Positions 28,025 through 38,091 of a stretch of DNA of 64,000 nt are shown in pieces. The notes beneath the pieces are model-generated. The model was not told the origin of the DNA and did no database searches. It saw nothing but the letters and a program-made list of their open reading frames with translations. Each line of letters opens with the position of its first letter. Position 1 is the stretch's first letter. A program made the position numbers and the translations under genes. This DNA comes from Spirochaetota bacterium (GTDB lineage Bacteria; Spirochaetota; Spirochaetia; SPDA01; JAJSAL01), in contig JAJSAL010000151.1 of the NCBI GenBank assembly GCA_024274705.1, positions 19,857 through 83,856 of the forward strand, written 5' to 3'.

Positions 28025-29641
28025 ATGCGTATGAAAAAGATTCTAATCGTAATGCTTGTACTCGTACTATGTGCAGGCTTCGCTTTTGCCGGCGGGAAGA
28101 AGGAAGAACCGGCCCCGGCTGAGGAAAAGGCGCCGGTACAGGCAGAGAAGGTTGTAGAAAAGCCGTCGGTGCTGGTGTATGCCACCACCGATACGGTCAT
28201 CGACATGGATCCGGCCAATGCTTATGACTTCTTTACCTGGGAACTCTTCCAGAACGTGTACAAGGGATTACTTGCCTACGAACCTGGAACTACCGACATT
28301 GTTCCCGCCCTGGCGGAAAGCTACGAAATCAATGCTGCCGGGGATGAGTACACTTTCCATCTCAGGAGGGATGTGAAGTTCACCGACGGTACTCCTTTCA
28401 CAGCAGACGTGGTGAAATGGTCTATCGACCGGGTCATTTCCCTGGCAGGGGACCCATCATGGCTTGTCATCGACTACGTTAAATCTGTTGATGTCGTCGA
28501 TGATTACACGGTACGTTTCAATCTTAATTTCCCATGCGGGTTTTTTCCCAGTCTCGTAGCAACGGTGCCTTATTTCCCGGTTAACCCGAATATCTATCCT
28601 GTAGATACTATCGTAAGGGATCCGGGAGAGCTTAAAGGCGGCGCTATTGTGGGTCTTGGGGCTTACAAAATCGTTTCGTTTAAGAGGGATGAAGAAATCA
28701 TCCTCGACAAAAACGAGTTGTATTTCGGAAAAAAGGCGAACATCGACAGGATCGTGATCCGCCAGTTTGCCGACGCTACGACAATGAGGTTAGCCCTGGA
28801 GAGGGGAGAAGTCGACCTGGTGTATAAAACCCTTAACCCCTCGGACATAGCGGACCTTGAAAAAAATCCGGAATTCACAACCAACAAGATGAGCGGTCCC
28901 TATATCAGGTACATGTGTTTCGAGACCTCCGAGAGCGTATTCAAGGATAAACGCCTCCGCCAGGCATTCGGCGCCCTGATCAACAGGCAGGAGATTATCG
29001 ACAAGGTCTACCTCGGACAGGCTGAACCTCTCTACTCGATGATTCCCAACGGGATGATCTTCCACACCAATGATTTCAAAACGGCACTAGGTGACGGAAA
29101 CGTAGCCAAGGCAAACAGCCTCCTGGCTGAACTCGGGTACACTGCCGCAAATCCCTTCGAATTTGAGCTCTGGTACACTCCTTCCCACTACGGCGATGCG
29201 GAAGTCAACCTGGCAGAAGTTATGAAGGCTAACCTGGAAAAATCTCCTGCCATGAAGGTGACCATCAAATCCGCAGAGTGGGCAACCTACAGGGACCAGT
29301 GGAGCAACAAGCAGATGCCTGCGTATTTCCTCGGTTGGTATCCTGACTATATAGACCCGGACAACTATACCGCGGCTTTTGCCGGGACAGTCGGAAGTGC
29401 AGGACTGGGTATTTTCTTCTCTGATCCAAGATTTGACGAACTGTTTATCAAAGAGCAGAGCAGCCCCGATAATGCTGTACGGAAGGCGGTGTTCGAAGAA
29501 CTGCAGGCGCTGTGGACCGAAGAATGTCCGACAGTACCGATCCTCCAGGCTTACCTGTACGTTTTCACCAAGAAGAATATTAAAAATGTGAAAATCGGTC
29601 CCACATTGATTTTCAACTACAACGTTCTTACCATTGAATAA
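28025..29641 (+). CDS. Family 5 (oligopeptide/nickel/oligosaccharide) ABC substrate-binding protein
   Basis: Signal FAFAGGKKEEPAP; LAESYEINAAGDEYTFHLRRDVKFTDGTPFTADVVKWSIDR. Confidence 0.9.
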   Translation: MRMKKILIVMLVLVLCAGFAFAGGKKEEPAPAEEKAPVQAEKVVEKPSVLVYATTDTVIDMDPANAYDFFTWELFQNVYKGLLAYEPGTTDIVPALAESYEINAAGDEYTFHLRRDVKFTDGTPFTADVVKWSIDRVISLAGDPSWLVIDYVKSVDVVDDYTVRFNLNFPCGFFPSLVATVPYFPVNPNIYPVDTIVRDPGELKGGAIVGLGAYKIVSFKRDEEIILDKNELYFGKKANIDRIVIRQFADATTMRLALERGEVDLVYKTLNPSDIADLEKNPEFTTNKMSGPYIRYMCFETSESVFKDKRLRQAFGALINRQEIIDKVYLGQAEPLYSMIPNGMIFHTNDFKTALGDGNVAKANSLLAELGYTAANPFEFELWYTPSHYGDAEVNLAEVMKANLEKSPAMKVTIKSAEWATYRDQWSNKQMPAYFLGWYPDYIDPDNYTAAFAGTVGSAGLGIFFSDPRFDELFIKEQSSPDNAVRKAVFEELQALWTEECPTVPILQAYLYVFTKKNIKNVKIGPTLIFNYNVLTIE

Positions 29642-29659
29642 TACAGGACCTGCATGTAT

Positions 29660-29690
29660 GCCCGGGCTTGATGCCCGGGCTTTTCTTTTC
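29660..29690 (+). terminator. Rho-independent terminator/attenuator between binding protein and permease
   Basis: gcccgggc-ttgat-gcccgggc then ttttcttttc. Confidence 0.75.
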
Positions 29691-29719
29691 TACACTATCC
29701 GGGACCCGGTGCAGCACCT

Positions 29720-30736
29720 ATGAAAAATATACTGAAATACATCATCACACGAATACTTCTGACCATCCCGATGCTCTTTATCCTCCTCTCCATCGTTTTC
29801 GTGGTATTACGGGTCATGCCGGGAGACCCGGTCTCCGCAATGCTGGGAGGGCATGCGCCGGAACGGGTGATCGAGAAGAAGAGAGAAGAACTCGGCCTGA
29901 ACCGTCCCCTGGTTGTCCAATACTTCGATTACTTGGGAGATATCATCCGCCTGGACCTGGGGGAGAGTATGATCTTCAAACAGAAAGTTACCCAGCCTAT
30001 AAAGGAAAAATTTCCCGCAACCCTTGAACTTACCGTTTTCGGCATGCTTTTCGCCCTGTTCATCGGTATCCCCTTAGGATCCCTTGCCGCAAGGAACCGT
30101 CGAACACCCGGGGACTATGCTTTACGTCTTTACGGGAACATCGTGTATTGCATCCCGGTTTTCTGGATGGGACTGATGCTGCAGTTGATCTTCGGTGTGT
30201 GGCTTCGGTGGCTGCCCATCGCCGGCAGGACCAGCCCGCGGCTCTTTGTTTCCCTGTTCGAGAAGACCGGATTCTACATCGTGGATACACTGCTGGTGAA
30301 GAATTTCGTCGCCTTTGGAGACGTGATGCTCCATCTCCTCCTTCCGGCGGCAACCCTGGGAATAGTCCTCTCGGGAGTGTTTCTCCGCCTTACCCGTGCC
30401 AACATGCTGGATACATTGAAAAGCGATTATGTTCTGGCAGCCAGGGCCCGGGGGCTCCCTGAACGGAAGGTGATACGAAAGCACGCTCTGAAGAATGCCT
30501 TTATCCCCATTCTTACCATGCTTGGGTTGCAGTTTGCCGTTCTTCTGGCAAACGCTATTTTAACGGAGACTACCTTTTCCTGGCCGGGCATCGGCAGACT
30601 ATTAATAGAACGGATCTATTTACGGGATTATCCGACCATCCAGGGAGTGATTGTCGTGTACGCCCTCATTGTAAGCCTGATTTCCCTGGTGGTGGATATT
30701 ATTTACGCAATTATCGACCCCCGGGTGAAGTACTAG
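29720..30736 (+). CDS. Oligopeptide-type ABC permease (DppB-like)
   Basis: Permease topology; DYVLAARARGLPERKVIRKHALKNAFIPILT. Confidence 0.9.
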   Translation: MKNILKYIITRILLTIPMLFILLSIVFVVLRVMPGDPVSAMLGGHAPERVIEKKREELGLNRPLVVQYFDYLGDIIRLDLGESMIFKQKVTQPIKEKFPATLELTVFGMLFALFIGIPLGSLAARNRRTPGDYALRLYGNIVYCIPVFWMGLMLQLIFGVWLRWLPIAGRTSPRLFVSLFEKTGFYIVDTLLVKNFVAFGDVMLHLLLPAATLGIVLSGVFLRLTRANMLDTLKSDYVLAARARGLPERKVIRKHALKNAFIPILTMLGLQFAVLLANAILTETTFSWPGIGRLLIERIYLRDYPTIQGVIVVYALIVSLISLVVDIIYAIIDPRVKY

Positions 30737-30746
30737 GAGATGTTAT

Positions 30747-31643
30747 ATGATTGAAAGGGCGAAATTTTCACCGGCGACGGTCTTAAGCAGACCATTTTAC
30801 CTGTTTATCAGTGCAAAAAAGAAATACGGTGCCGAGTTGTGGATCATGGTTGCCGGGGCAGTCATCGTTCTGTTCATTATCTACATGGCCCTTTTTCCCG
30901 CTACCCTGGCCCCTTACGATCCGCTGGACCAGGAAGCCGGCCCCCAGTTGATGGCTCCCGGCCCGGGTCACCCGATGGGCACGGATAACTTAAACCGTGA
31001 CGTATATTCCAGGATCATCCACGGGGCGAAAACAATTTTAGGTGTTGCTTTCGCTGCCGCACTGCTCTCTTCCACAATCGGAATAAGCCTGGGGCTTATT
31101 TCCGGATTTGTAGGCGGTATCCTGGACCGGATTCTTTCACTGATCATGGACGCTGTGTATTCATTTCCCGGATTGATACTGGCCATCGCCTTTGCCGCCA
31201 TGCTGGGACCGGGGGTAATCAATATCACTCTCGCCATCGCCGTAATCTACATTCCTACCTATTTCAGGCTGGTTCGCAGCCAGACCCTTACCATAAAAGA
31301 GGAGGTGTATGTGGAAGCCGCCAGGGCTATCGGTGCCGGCCGGTTCGTCATCCTCTGGCAATATATTTTTCCCAATGTTATCTCGACGGTAGTGGTCATC
31401 TTTTCCCTTAACGTTGCAGATGCGATCATGACCGAAGCCGCACTTTCGTATATCGGACTGGGGCTTCCTGCAGGTATTCCCGACTGGGGTATGGACCTGG
31501 CGATGGGGAAAAAGTTCCTACCCTCCGGAAGCTGGTGGATGATCACCTACCCCGGGCTGATGATCATGATTCTGGCTCTGGGATTCACCATGCTGGGCGA
31601 AGGTCTGGCGGAAATACTTAATCCGAGACTCCTGGAGCGGTAA
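30747..31643 (+). CDS. Oligopeptide-type ABC permease (DppC-like)
   Basis: HPMGTDNLNRDVYSRIIHGAKTIL...EEVYVEAARAIGAGRFVILWQYIFPN. Confidence 0.9.
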   Translation: MIERAKFSPATVLSRPFYLFISAKKKYGAELWIMVAGAVIVLFIIYMALFPATLAPYDPLDQEAGPQLMAPGPGHPMGTDNLNRDVYSRIIHGAKTILGVAFAAALLSSTIGISLGLISGFVGGILDRILSLIMDAVYSFPGLILAIAFAAMLGPGVINITLAIAVIYIPTYFRLVRSQTLTIKEEVYVEAARAIGAGRFVILWQYIFPNVISTVVVIFSLNVADAIMTEAALSYIGLGLPAGIPDWGMDLAMGKKFLPSGSWWMITYPGLMIMILALGFTMLGEGLAEILNPRLLER

Positions 31644-32621
31644 GTGAACAATCCAATCCTTTCGATCAGGAATCTTTCCATTGATTATCCCATCACAATC
31701 GGTACGGTAAAAGCTGTAGAAGGGGTTAGTTTTAATCTCTACAAAGGCGAAGCTCTCGGCCTCGTAGGTGAGTCGGGATGCGGCAAATCCACCCTGGGGC
31801 TCTCTATCCTTCGGATTGTACGTCCGCCGGGAAAGATCGTCGCCGGTGAGTTGCTCTACAAATCGAAGGATATCCTGAAACTGAAAAAAAGGGAAATGCT
31901 TAAGCTCAGGGGTCAGAATATCGCCATGGTGTTCCAGAACCCCCTCACATCTCTTAACCCTCTTCTCAGACTGGACAAGCATTTTCTGGAAACCATAAAA
32001 CAGCATGATCCAAAGATAAAAAAAGATAAAGCCCTGGCAAGAGCGGAGAACATGCTGGACAGTCTGGGTATAGAAAAAAAACGCCTCTATGAGTACCCCC
32101 ACCAGTTTTCCGGAGGAATGCGCCAGAGGATCATGATCGGTCTCGGGCTTATTATGGACCCGGACATCATCATTGCCGATGAACCGACAACTTCCCTGGA
32201 TGTGATCGTAGAAGCAGGGTTCATAGATCTATTAAATAACCTGCGTAAAGAATACAATCTCTCTATCATCCTCATCACCCATAATCTCGGCCTGGTCGCG
32301 GAAATTGCAGACCGGGTAGCGGTGATGTACGGAGGAAAAATCGTAGAAGTGGGTACAGCGGACCAGGTCTATCATTTCCCGAAGCATCCCTACACCCGGG
32401 GTCTTATCTGCTGCGTACCGAACATCAAACTGGACCAGGAAACCCTTACTACTATGGAGGGAAATCCGCCGGACCTGGTAACACCTCCTACAGGCTGCAG
32501 GTTTGCCCCCAGGTGCCCGAAAGTGATGGCAGTGTGTACGTCGGAAACGCCGGTTCTCACATCCTACGGGAAGGGGCAGCAAGCCGCATGCTGGCTCTAT
32601 GAAAAGGGTAAAGCTGTATGA
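31644..32621 (+). CDS. Oligopeptide-type ABC ATPase (DppD-like)
   Basis: GESGCGKSTLGLSILR; FSGGMRQRIMIG; ADEPTTSLD. Confidence 0.92.
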   Translation: MNNPILSIRNLSIDYPITIGTVKAVEGVSFNLYKGEALGLVGESGCGKSTLGLSILRIVRPPGKIVAGELLYKSKDILKLKKREMLKLRGQNIAMVFQNPLTSLNPLLRLDKHFLETIKQHDPKIKKDKALARAENMLDSLGIEKKRLYEYPHQFSGGMRQRIMIGLGLIMDPDIIIADEPTTSLDVIVEAGFIDLLNNLRKEYNLSIILITHNLGLVAEIADRVAVMYGGKIVEVGTADQVYHFPKHPYTRGLICCVPNIKLDQETLTTMEGNPPDLVTPPTGCRFAPRCPKVMAVCTSETPVLTSYGKGQQAACWLYEKGKAV

Positions 32622-33601
32622 AGGACCTGATAACAGTCGAGTCTCTGGTAAAAGAGTTTCCCGTGTATACATCGTTTCTCGACAAGCTCTTCAGCGGGAA
32701 AGGGCATACCGTCGTACATGCCGTGGATGATATTTCTTTTTCCATCGGGCAGGGGGAAGTGCTGGGACTCGCGGGAGAAAGCGGTTCCGGGAAATCGACG
32801 ACAGGCAGACTGCTCCTGCGCCTCATCGAAGCCTCCAGGGGAACCATCAAGTATAAAGGGAGGAATATTGTATCCTTTGCAAATAAGGAGATGGAAAAGA
32901 TGCGGGAGAAAATGCAGATCGTTTTCCAGGACCCCAACTCCTCCCTCTCCCCCAGGATGAGTGTGGGGCAGGCAATAGGCCATCCCCTGAAAATCCACGG
33001 CCTCCGTTCTGCATCGGAACGGAAAGAGAAAGTGATCGATCTCATGGAAAAAATCGGCCTTACCCCTGCGGAGTTTCTCTATAAAAAATATCCCCACCAG
33101 CTTTCCGGCGGGCAGTGCCAAAGGGTGGTCCTTGCCAGGGCCCTGGTAACGAACCCGGAGTTCATCGTTGCAGACGAACCTATTGCCATGGCCGACGTTT
33201 CAGTCCGGGCCCTTATCCTGGAACTGATGAAAAAACTGAAAGAGGAGTTCAATCTTACCTACCTCTTCATCACCCACGACCTGGCCACGGCAAAATATCT
33301 GTGCGACCGGATAGCCATCATGTATCTCGGGAGAATCGTGGAAATCGGTACCCGGGACGACCTGTTCGCCCGGCCTCATCATCCCTACACCAGGGCACTT
33401 CTGGAGGCAGTTCCCGTACCGGACCCGAACCAGAGAAGAACCGAGGCTGTTGTGCGGGGGGAGATACCCAGCGCAATCGATCCCCCGCCGGGCTGCCATT
33501 TTCATCCCAGGTGTCCTTATATGGTGGACCCATGCAGAGAAGGACGGATACCTCTCAAGGAGATCGGCCCGGATCATTTTTCAGCGTGTCTTCTGGATTG
33601 A
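32618..33601 (+). CDS. Oligopeptide-type ABC ATPase (DppF-like)
   Basis: GESGSGKSTTGRLLLR; LSGGQCQRVVLARAL; VADEPIAMADVSV. Confidence 0.92.
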   Translation: MKDLITVESLVKEFPVYTSFLDKLFSGKGHTVVHAVDDISFSIGQGEVLGLAGESGSGKSTTGRLLLRLIEASRGTIKYKGRNIVSFANKEMEKMREKMQIVFQDPNSSLSPRMSVGQAIGHPLKIHGLRSASERKEKVIDLMEKIGLTPAEFLYKKYPHQLSGGQCQRVVLARALVTNPEFIVADEPIAMADVSVRALILELMKKLKEEFNLTYLFITHDLATAKYLCDRIAIMYLGRIVEIGTRDDLFARPHHPYTRALLEAVPVPDPNQRRTEAVVRGEIPSAIDPPPGCHFHPRCPYMVDPCREGRIPLKEIGPDHFSACLLD

Positions 33602-33609
33602 AAGAAACG

Positions 33610-33641
33610 GGCACACCTCCCCGGACCTCCCAGGGTGTGCC
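33610..33641. terminator. Hairpin between convergent genes
   Basis: ggcacacc...ggtgtgcc inverted repeat; weak T-tract. Confidence 0.4.
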
Positions 33642-33649
33642 GTGGTTAT

Positions 33650-34804
33650 TTATTCCTTCGGCAGGATCCCGTTTTCGATAAAATTCCAGAAAACCGGCGT
33701 TTTCACCTCTTTTCCGGAATATGAAAGAAACGTGATGTCTTCTTTTCCGAACTTTACCGATGTAACCCGGTCAAAGGTTGAGGGAATCTTTATAACACCT
33801 TCGATATAATTGATGATCAGTGGTTTCTTAGGGTTAAGCGTCACCGTCGTAGCGATCCCCTGTTCGGTAAGAGCATTCTTTTTAGCGGACATCTTAAGTC
33901 CGTCCGCAAGAAAGGCGCAGGTGTCTTCAAGACCGAGGCACCGGTTTCTTCCATTCCAGGGAGGGGCGTGACGCCCTTTATTCGACATCCACAGCACGGT
34001 TTGTGGGAGGACTTCCGCGTTTTTCAGGGAGTACCAGAGATACCCCATGGAAGGTACAGCCGCTGTTGTCCAGGACGGTTTTGTCCCTGGTTTCTGGTAG
34101 ACCCCGGCGACATCCTCAAATCCTTCCTTCGAGGGAAACAGGGTGAGATCAACGAAAGGTTCGTCTTTCCAGATCGTGGGAACCTTTGACAGGTTCTTAA
34201 ATACCGCACCAGGGGCAAGAAAAGAATACTCCCTGTCGGAATGACAGAGATAGTCCCTTCCGGCAGTCATACCAAAGCGGATAGGACATGTGGTAACCCG
34301 GAGTGAACCATCTTTTTCAGGAACAGCGAGGGTTGCGTGGTGGCCGAGGCACATCTTCCCGGAGTACCCTTCCAGAGAATGCTGTGTATACACGGCATTA
34401 TGTCCATCAACGATGGACAGGGTCTTTGTTACCGTCCCTGGTCTCACTTTTGTTTTCAGGCTGAGTACCAGCCGGGTAACCGGGCCCTGTCTGCTGGCTG
34501 ACTTGGTTTTCCATTCCGAAGATGCCGGTTCACCATGAACCGGGTGCTCTTCTTTCCGGTACGTGTTCACAGCGCCGAAGGGCATGCAGAAAAAATTTCC
34601 CCGTAAGGGTTCCAGGACCGGAAGGCCTGCTTTTTCCGGTTCGTTCTGCCAGGGACTTATGTAATACGGCTGTACCGGTTTCGTGTTTTTATAAAACGTA
34701 ACAGGAGCCATGTGTGCGCCCTGCTCTGTAACTGCGAGTTCTATCGAATCATTTTCCATGATCCAGCAGGGTTTGTTCTCTATGCTTTTCATTACAGGTT
34801 TCAT
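33650..34804 (-). CDS. Galactose-mutarotase-like/unknown carbohydrate-binding protein
   Basis: Beta-rich 384-aa protein; aldose-epimerase-like fold suggested only weakly by NAVYTQHSLEGYSGKMCLGHHATLAVPE. Confidence 0.45.
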   Translation of the reverse strand: MKPVMKSIENKPCWIMENDSIELAVTEQGAHMAPVTFYKNTKPVQPYYISPWQNEPEKAGLPVLEPLRGNFFCMPFGAVNTYRKEEHPVHGEPASSEWKTKSASRQGPVTRLVLSLKTKVRPGTVTKTLSIVDGHNAVYTQHSLEGYSGKMCLGHHATLAVPEKDGSLRVTTCPIRFGMTAGRDYLCHSDREYSFLAPGAVFKNLSKVPTIWKDEPFVDLTLFPSKEGFEDVAGVYQKPGTKPSWTTAAVPSMGYLWYSLKNAEVLPQTVLWMSNKGRHAPPWNGRNRCLGLEDTCAFLADGLKMSAKKNALTEQGIATTVTLNPKKPLIINYIEGVIKIPSTFDRVTSVKFGKEDITFLSYSGKEVKTPVFWNFIENGILPKE

Positions 34805-34850
34805 GTAGTTACTTCCTCCGGGAAAAAGCTTACCCCTTTAGAGGAATTTG

Positions 34851-35423
34851 TCAACGTGTTTCATGTTCTTGGGCGGAAAAAAACCGAAAACAGTGCATGC
34901 CTCCGGCCCGGGCCGCTTCGACACCGGCATCGGAATCTTCGATAACCACGCACCGGGAGGGAGACCGGTCCATCCTTTTTGCCGCTTCCAGAAAGAGGTC
35001 CGGGTGGGGTTTTCCTTTTTCAACATCCTCCGATGATACGATGATGTCCACAGGAATATCGAACCGCTCTACCACGGGCAGTATGGATGGTTTAGAACTT
35101 CCCGACGCGACAGCCACAGGATGCCCTGCATTTTTTAGCGACCTGAAAAGTTCGATATTACACGGTATGGACTCAACGAGATCGAAATGGTCCTTTGCGA
35201 TCTCGTTTTTTCTCCGGTATATGGCTTCCACATCCCTATCCACCCCGGTGTTACGGCAGAAGTACGCTATCTGTTCTCTCCCGGTCATGCCCGCCTGACG
35301 GTAGAACTGCCCCCTGTCTATGGGAACGCCCGCTTCTTCCAGGGCCCGGCTGTAAGCGGAAAAATGGAGGGGCATGGTATTCACCAGGACTCCGTCAAAG
35401 TCGAAGATATACCCTATTTCCAC
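34851..35423 (-). CDS. HAD-superfamily phosphatase (beta-phosphoglucomutase-like)
   Basis: YIFDFDGVLVNTMPLHFSAY...VASGSSKPSILPVVERF...VVIEDSDAGVEAARAGGM; GTG start. Confidence 0.85.
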   Translation of the reverse strand: MEIGYIFDFDGVLVNTMPLHFSAYSRALEEAGVPIDRGQFYRQAGMTGREQIAYFCRNTGVDRDVEAIYRRKNEIAKDHFDLVESIPCNIELFRSLKNAGHPVAVASGSSKPSILPVVERFDIPVDIIVSSEDVEKGKPHPDLFLEAAKRMDRSPSRCVVIEDSDAGVEAARAGGMHCFRFFSAQEHETR

Positions 35424-36445
35424 TCCATCACCTCCAGGACGGCCTTTTCGATATCCCCAAGTCCGGGTACTGCATCCGTTTCCATGGCAGGAGCGAAGGG
35501 AATCGGCGTGTCCACGGCACATACCCGTTTCACCGGGCTTTTAAGATAGAAAAGCCCCTGTTCCGCCATAAGCGCTCCGATCTCCGCGGCCGCCCCTGCG
35601 GTGACAACTTCTTCCATGGCAATGACCACACGTCCTGTTTTGGAGACAGAGACGAGAATAGTTTCTCTATCCAGGGGAACCAGGGTACGAAGGTCTAACA
35701 CTTCCACATCGATTCCTTCCCTCCCGAGATGTTGTGCCGCTTCAAGGGCCAGGTGTACCATAAGGCTCGTGGCAATAATGGTTACATCCTTCCCGGCACG
35801 TTTGACATCAGCTTTGCCGAAAGGGATAGTGTACTCTTCGTCCGGTGCCGGAGCATACACGTTGCTTAAAGAGTCCACAGCGCTTTTCGCCTTACCTCCC
35901 GGGGAAGCGCCGCCGTAGAGCATCTTGTGTTCCAGGAACACGACCGGGTTTTCGTCCCTAACGGCAGTCTTGAGCAGCCCTTTCGCATCGTAGGGAGTGG
36001 AAGGAAGGACAACTTTAAGACCGGGACAGTGCATAAACCACCCCTCCAGGCATTGGGAATGCTGGGCGGCCCTTCCGGTAGCACCCATGGGGGCCCGAAG
36101 CACCAAGGGAACAGAGACCTGCCCCCCCATCATGGAGCGTATTTTCGCGGCCTGGTTGCAGAGCTGGTCCATGCCGCAGGCGATAAAATCGTTGAACTGC
36201 ATTTCCGCAACAGGAATAAGACCGGTCATGGCAGCCCCCACGGCAGCGCCTATGATAGCTGCTTCGGAGATGGGGGTATCCCTGACCCGTTTCTCGCCGA
36301 ACCGCTGATAAAGCCCTTCGGTAACCCTGTATGCTCCGCCGAATACGCCGATATCTTCTCCTAAAAGAACGACCCGGCTGTCCCTTTCCATCTCTTCTAA
36401 AAGCCCCTGACGCAGGGCCTGTACGATGTTTTTTTTCATTGTCAC
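35414..36445 (-). CDS. 2-oxoacid/acetoin dehydrogenase E1 beta subunit (second copy)
   Basis: GEDIGVFGGAYRVTEGLYQRFGEKRVRDTPISEAAIIG. Confidence 0.9.
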   Translation of the reverse strand: MTMKKNIVQALRQGLLEEMERDSRVVLLGEDIGVFGGAYRVTEGLYQRFGEKRVRDTPISEAAIIGAAVGAAMTGLIPVAEMQFNDFIACGMDQLCNQAAKIRSMMGGQVSVPLVLRAPMGATGRAAQHSQCLEGWFMHCPGLKVVLPSTPYDAKGLLKTAVRDENPVVFLEHKMLYGGASPGGKAKSAVDSLSNVYAPAPDEEYTIPFGKADVKRAGKDVTIIATSLMVHLALEAAQHLGREGIDVEVLDLRTLVPLDRETILVSVSKTGRVVIAMEEVVTAGAAAEIGALMAEQGLFYLKSPVKRVCAVDTPIPFAPAMETDAVPGLGDIEKAVLEVMEWK

Positions 36446-36456
36446 AGCTCCATCTG

Positions 36457-37410
36457 TTATTTGAATACGTAGTCCCTGTACGCTGAAGGATCAGGGTCCG
36501 GGCCGGCTTCCGCAAAAGCGACGGATTCTTCTATCACCTTCTCCGCTTCCCCTTCGATACTGTCCAGCAGGTATTCCTGTATGTTCAGTTCCTCTATAAG
36601 AATGTTTCGATAGTACGATATGGGATCCCGCTCTTTCCACTCCTCCAGTTCCTCTTTGTCCCGGTACGTGGCGGGCTCGAAACGGGAGTGCCCCCTGAAC
36701 CGGTAGGTCTTGCATTCCAGGAGCGTCGGCCCCTTTCCAGCCCTGGCCCTTTCGATACTTTCACCGGCTTTGGCATAGACATCCCGGACATCCATCCCAT
36801 CGGCAATGATCCCGGGGATACCGTAAGACCCGGCTCTCTCCGCAATATGTTCGATATTGGTCACCCTCCGGTAGTGGGTGGAAAACCCGTAGAGATTATT
36901 TTCACACACGAATACGACCGGCAGCTGCCACACCGAAGCGAGATTGAGGGCTTCGTGAAAAGCCCCCTCGTTGGCCGCGCCGTCACCGAAAAAAGCAACA
37001 GCCACGTTGCCGTTTTCCATGTAACTACAGGTCCACCCGGCGCCGACAGCTATGGGGATGCCCCCGGCAACGATGGCGTTTGCCCCGAGCATGCCCACGC
37101 TGAAATCCGCTATATGCATGGAACCGCCCATTCCCCTGCAGCAGCCGGTGCTCTTCGCGAACATTTCCGCCATAACCGCGTTTATATCCGCCCCCTTGGC
37201 GATGCAGTGACCGTGCCCCCGGTGTGTACTGGTGATGTAATCTTCCTTCGAGAGATGGGCACACACACCGGCTGCCACTGCCTACTGCCCATTGTACTGG
37301 TGCATACTCCCGGGCATTGCCCTGGTGGAAAAGAGATAAAAGAGTTTTTCCTCGAATTTTCTCATCAATACCATGGTTTTATAGAGCCCTAAGGCAGTAT
37401 CTTCGTTCAT
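36457..37410 (-). pseudogene. E1 alpha subunit (second copy) interrupted by an in-frame TAG
   Basis: MNEDTALGLYKTMVLMRKFEEKLFYLFSTRAMPGSMHQYNGQ*AVAAGVCAHLSKEDYITSTHRGHGHCIAKG; TAG complement at 37282-37284. Confidence 0.8.
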
Positions 37411-38091
37411 CTATTCCTCCTCTAAAGCGACAAGCCGCACCGGACACGCGTCGAGACCTTGTATGCTTAAGGCCAGGATAAACAGGGTGAACCGCTCTTT
37501 TTTGAGTGTATCCAGGTGCGCAGCGAATTCGATAATCGGAATATCCCTGTCCATCAGGAACTGGTGGTTCGGCTGGTTCGGTACCCCTTTCAGCTCTATG
37601 CCGGATGCATCAGACCCGACAAGATTGATGTTCTTCTCGTTTACCAGCCACTTTACCGCGTCATGGTCAAGGATAGGCCGGTCGTGGGAACGCCCTGTCC
37701 GGTAGTACCGTGCACAGTTGAAATTGAACAGGACGGAATCCCCGGGAAGGATCATTTTCTCTATGTCCAGGAGTTCATCCGGTGTTACGAACTCTCCCGG
37801 CTGTTTATGAGAAAAATCGAGAAGCACACAATCGGAAATCAGCCTTTTCAGCGGGAAGCGGGAAGCGTCCATCCCTCTTCGGTTGTGATGGTAGGGAAAT
37901 TCGATATGGGTTCCACAATGGGAAAACATGCGTATCTCCTGTAATATGTACCAGGTGTCCTTGTCCTTTTTATACTGAGGGTACAGCTCGGTGGTGTCGT
38001 AAGTTTCCAGTTCCAGGTTATACTCTTCTTTTCCCGGAATAAGCTGGTGGCTTAAGTCTAGGAATCTTCCAGAAATCATCGTTCCGCCCAT
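37411..38091 (-). CDS. Cyclase-family (kynurenine formamidase-like) metal hydrolase
   Basis: RFLDLSHQLIPGKEEYNLE...FSHCGTHIEFPYHHN. Confidence 0.82.
   Translation of the reverse strand: MGGTMISGRFLDLSHQLIPGKEEYNLELETYDTTELYPQYKKDKDTWYILQEIRMFSHCGTHIEFPYHHNRRGMDASRFPLKRLISDCVLLDFSHKQPGEFVTPDELLDIEKMILPGDSVLFNFNCARYYRTGRSHDRPILDHDAVKWLVNEKNINLVGSDASGIELKGVPNQPNHQFLMDRDIPIIEFAAHLDTLKKERFTLFILALSIQGLDACPVRLVALEEE

Noticed and set aside
37282-37284. Pyrrolysine-encoded TAG in E1 alpha
   Set aside because: The position is a conserved Glu in this family, and no pyl genes or pylT are visible; mutation or error is simpler
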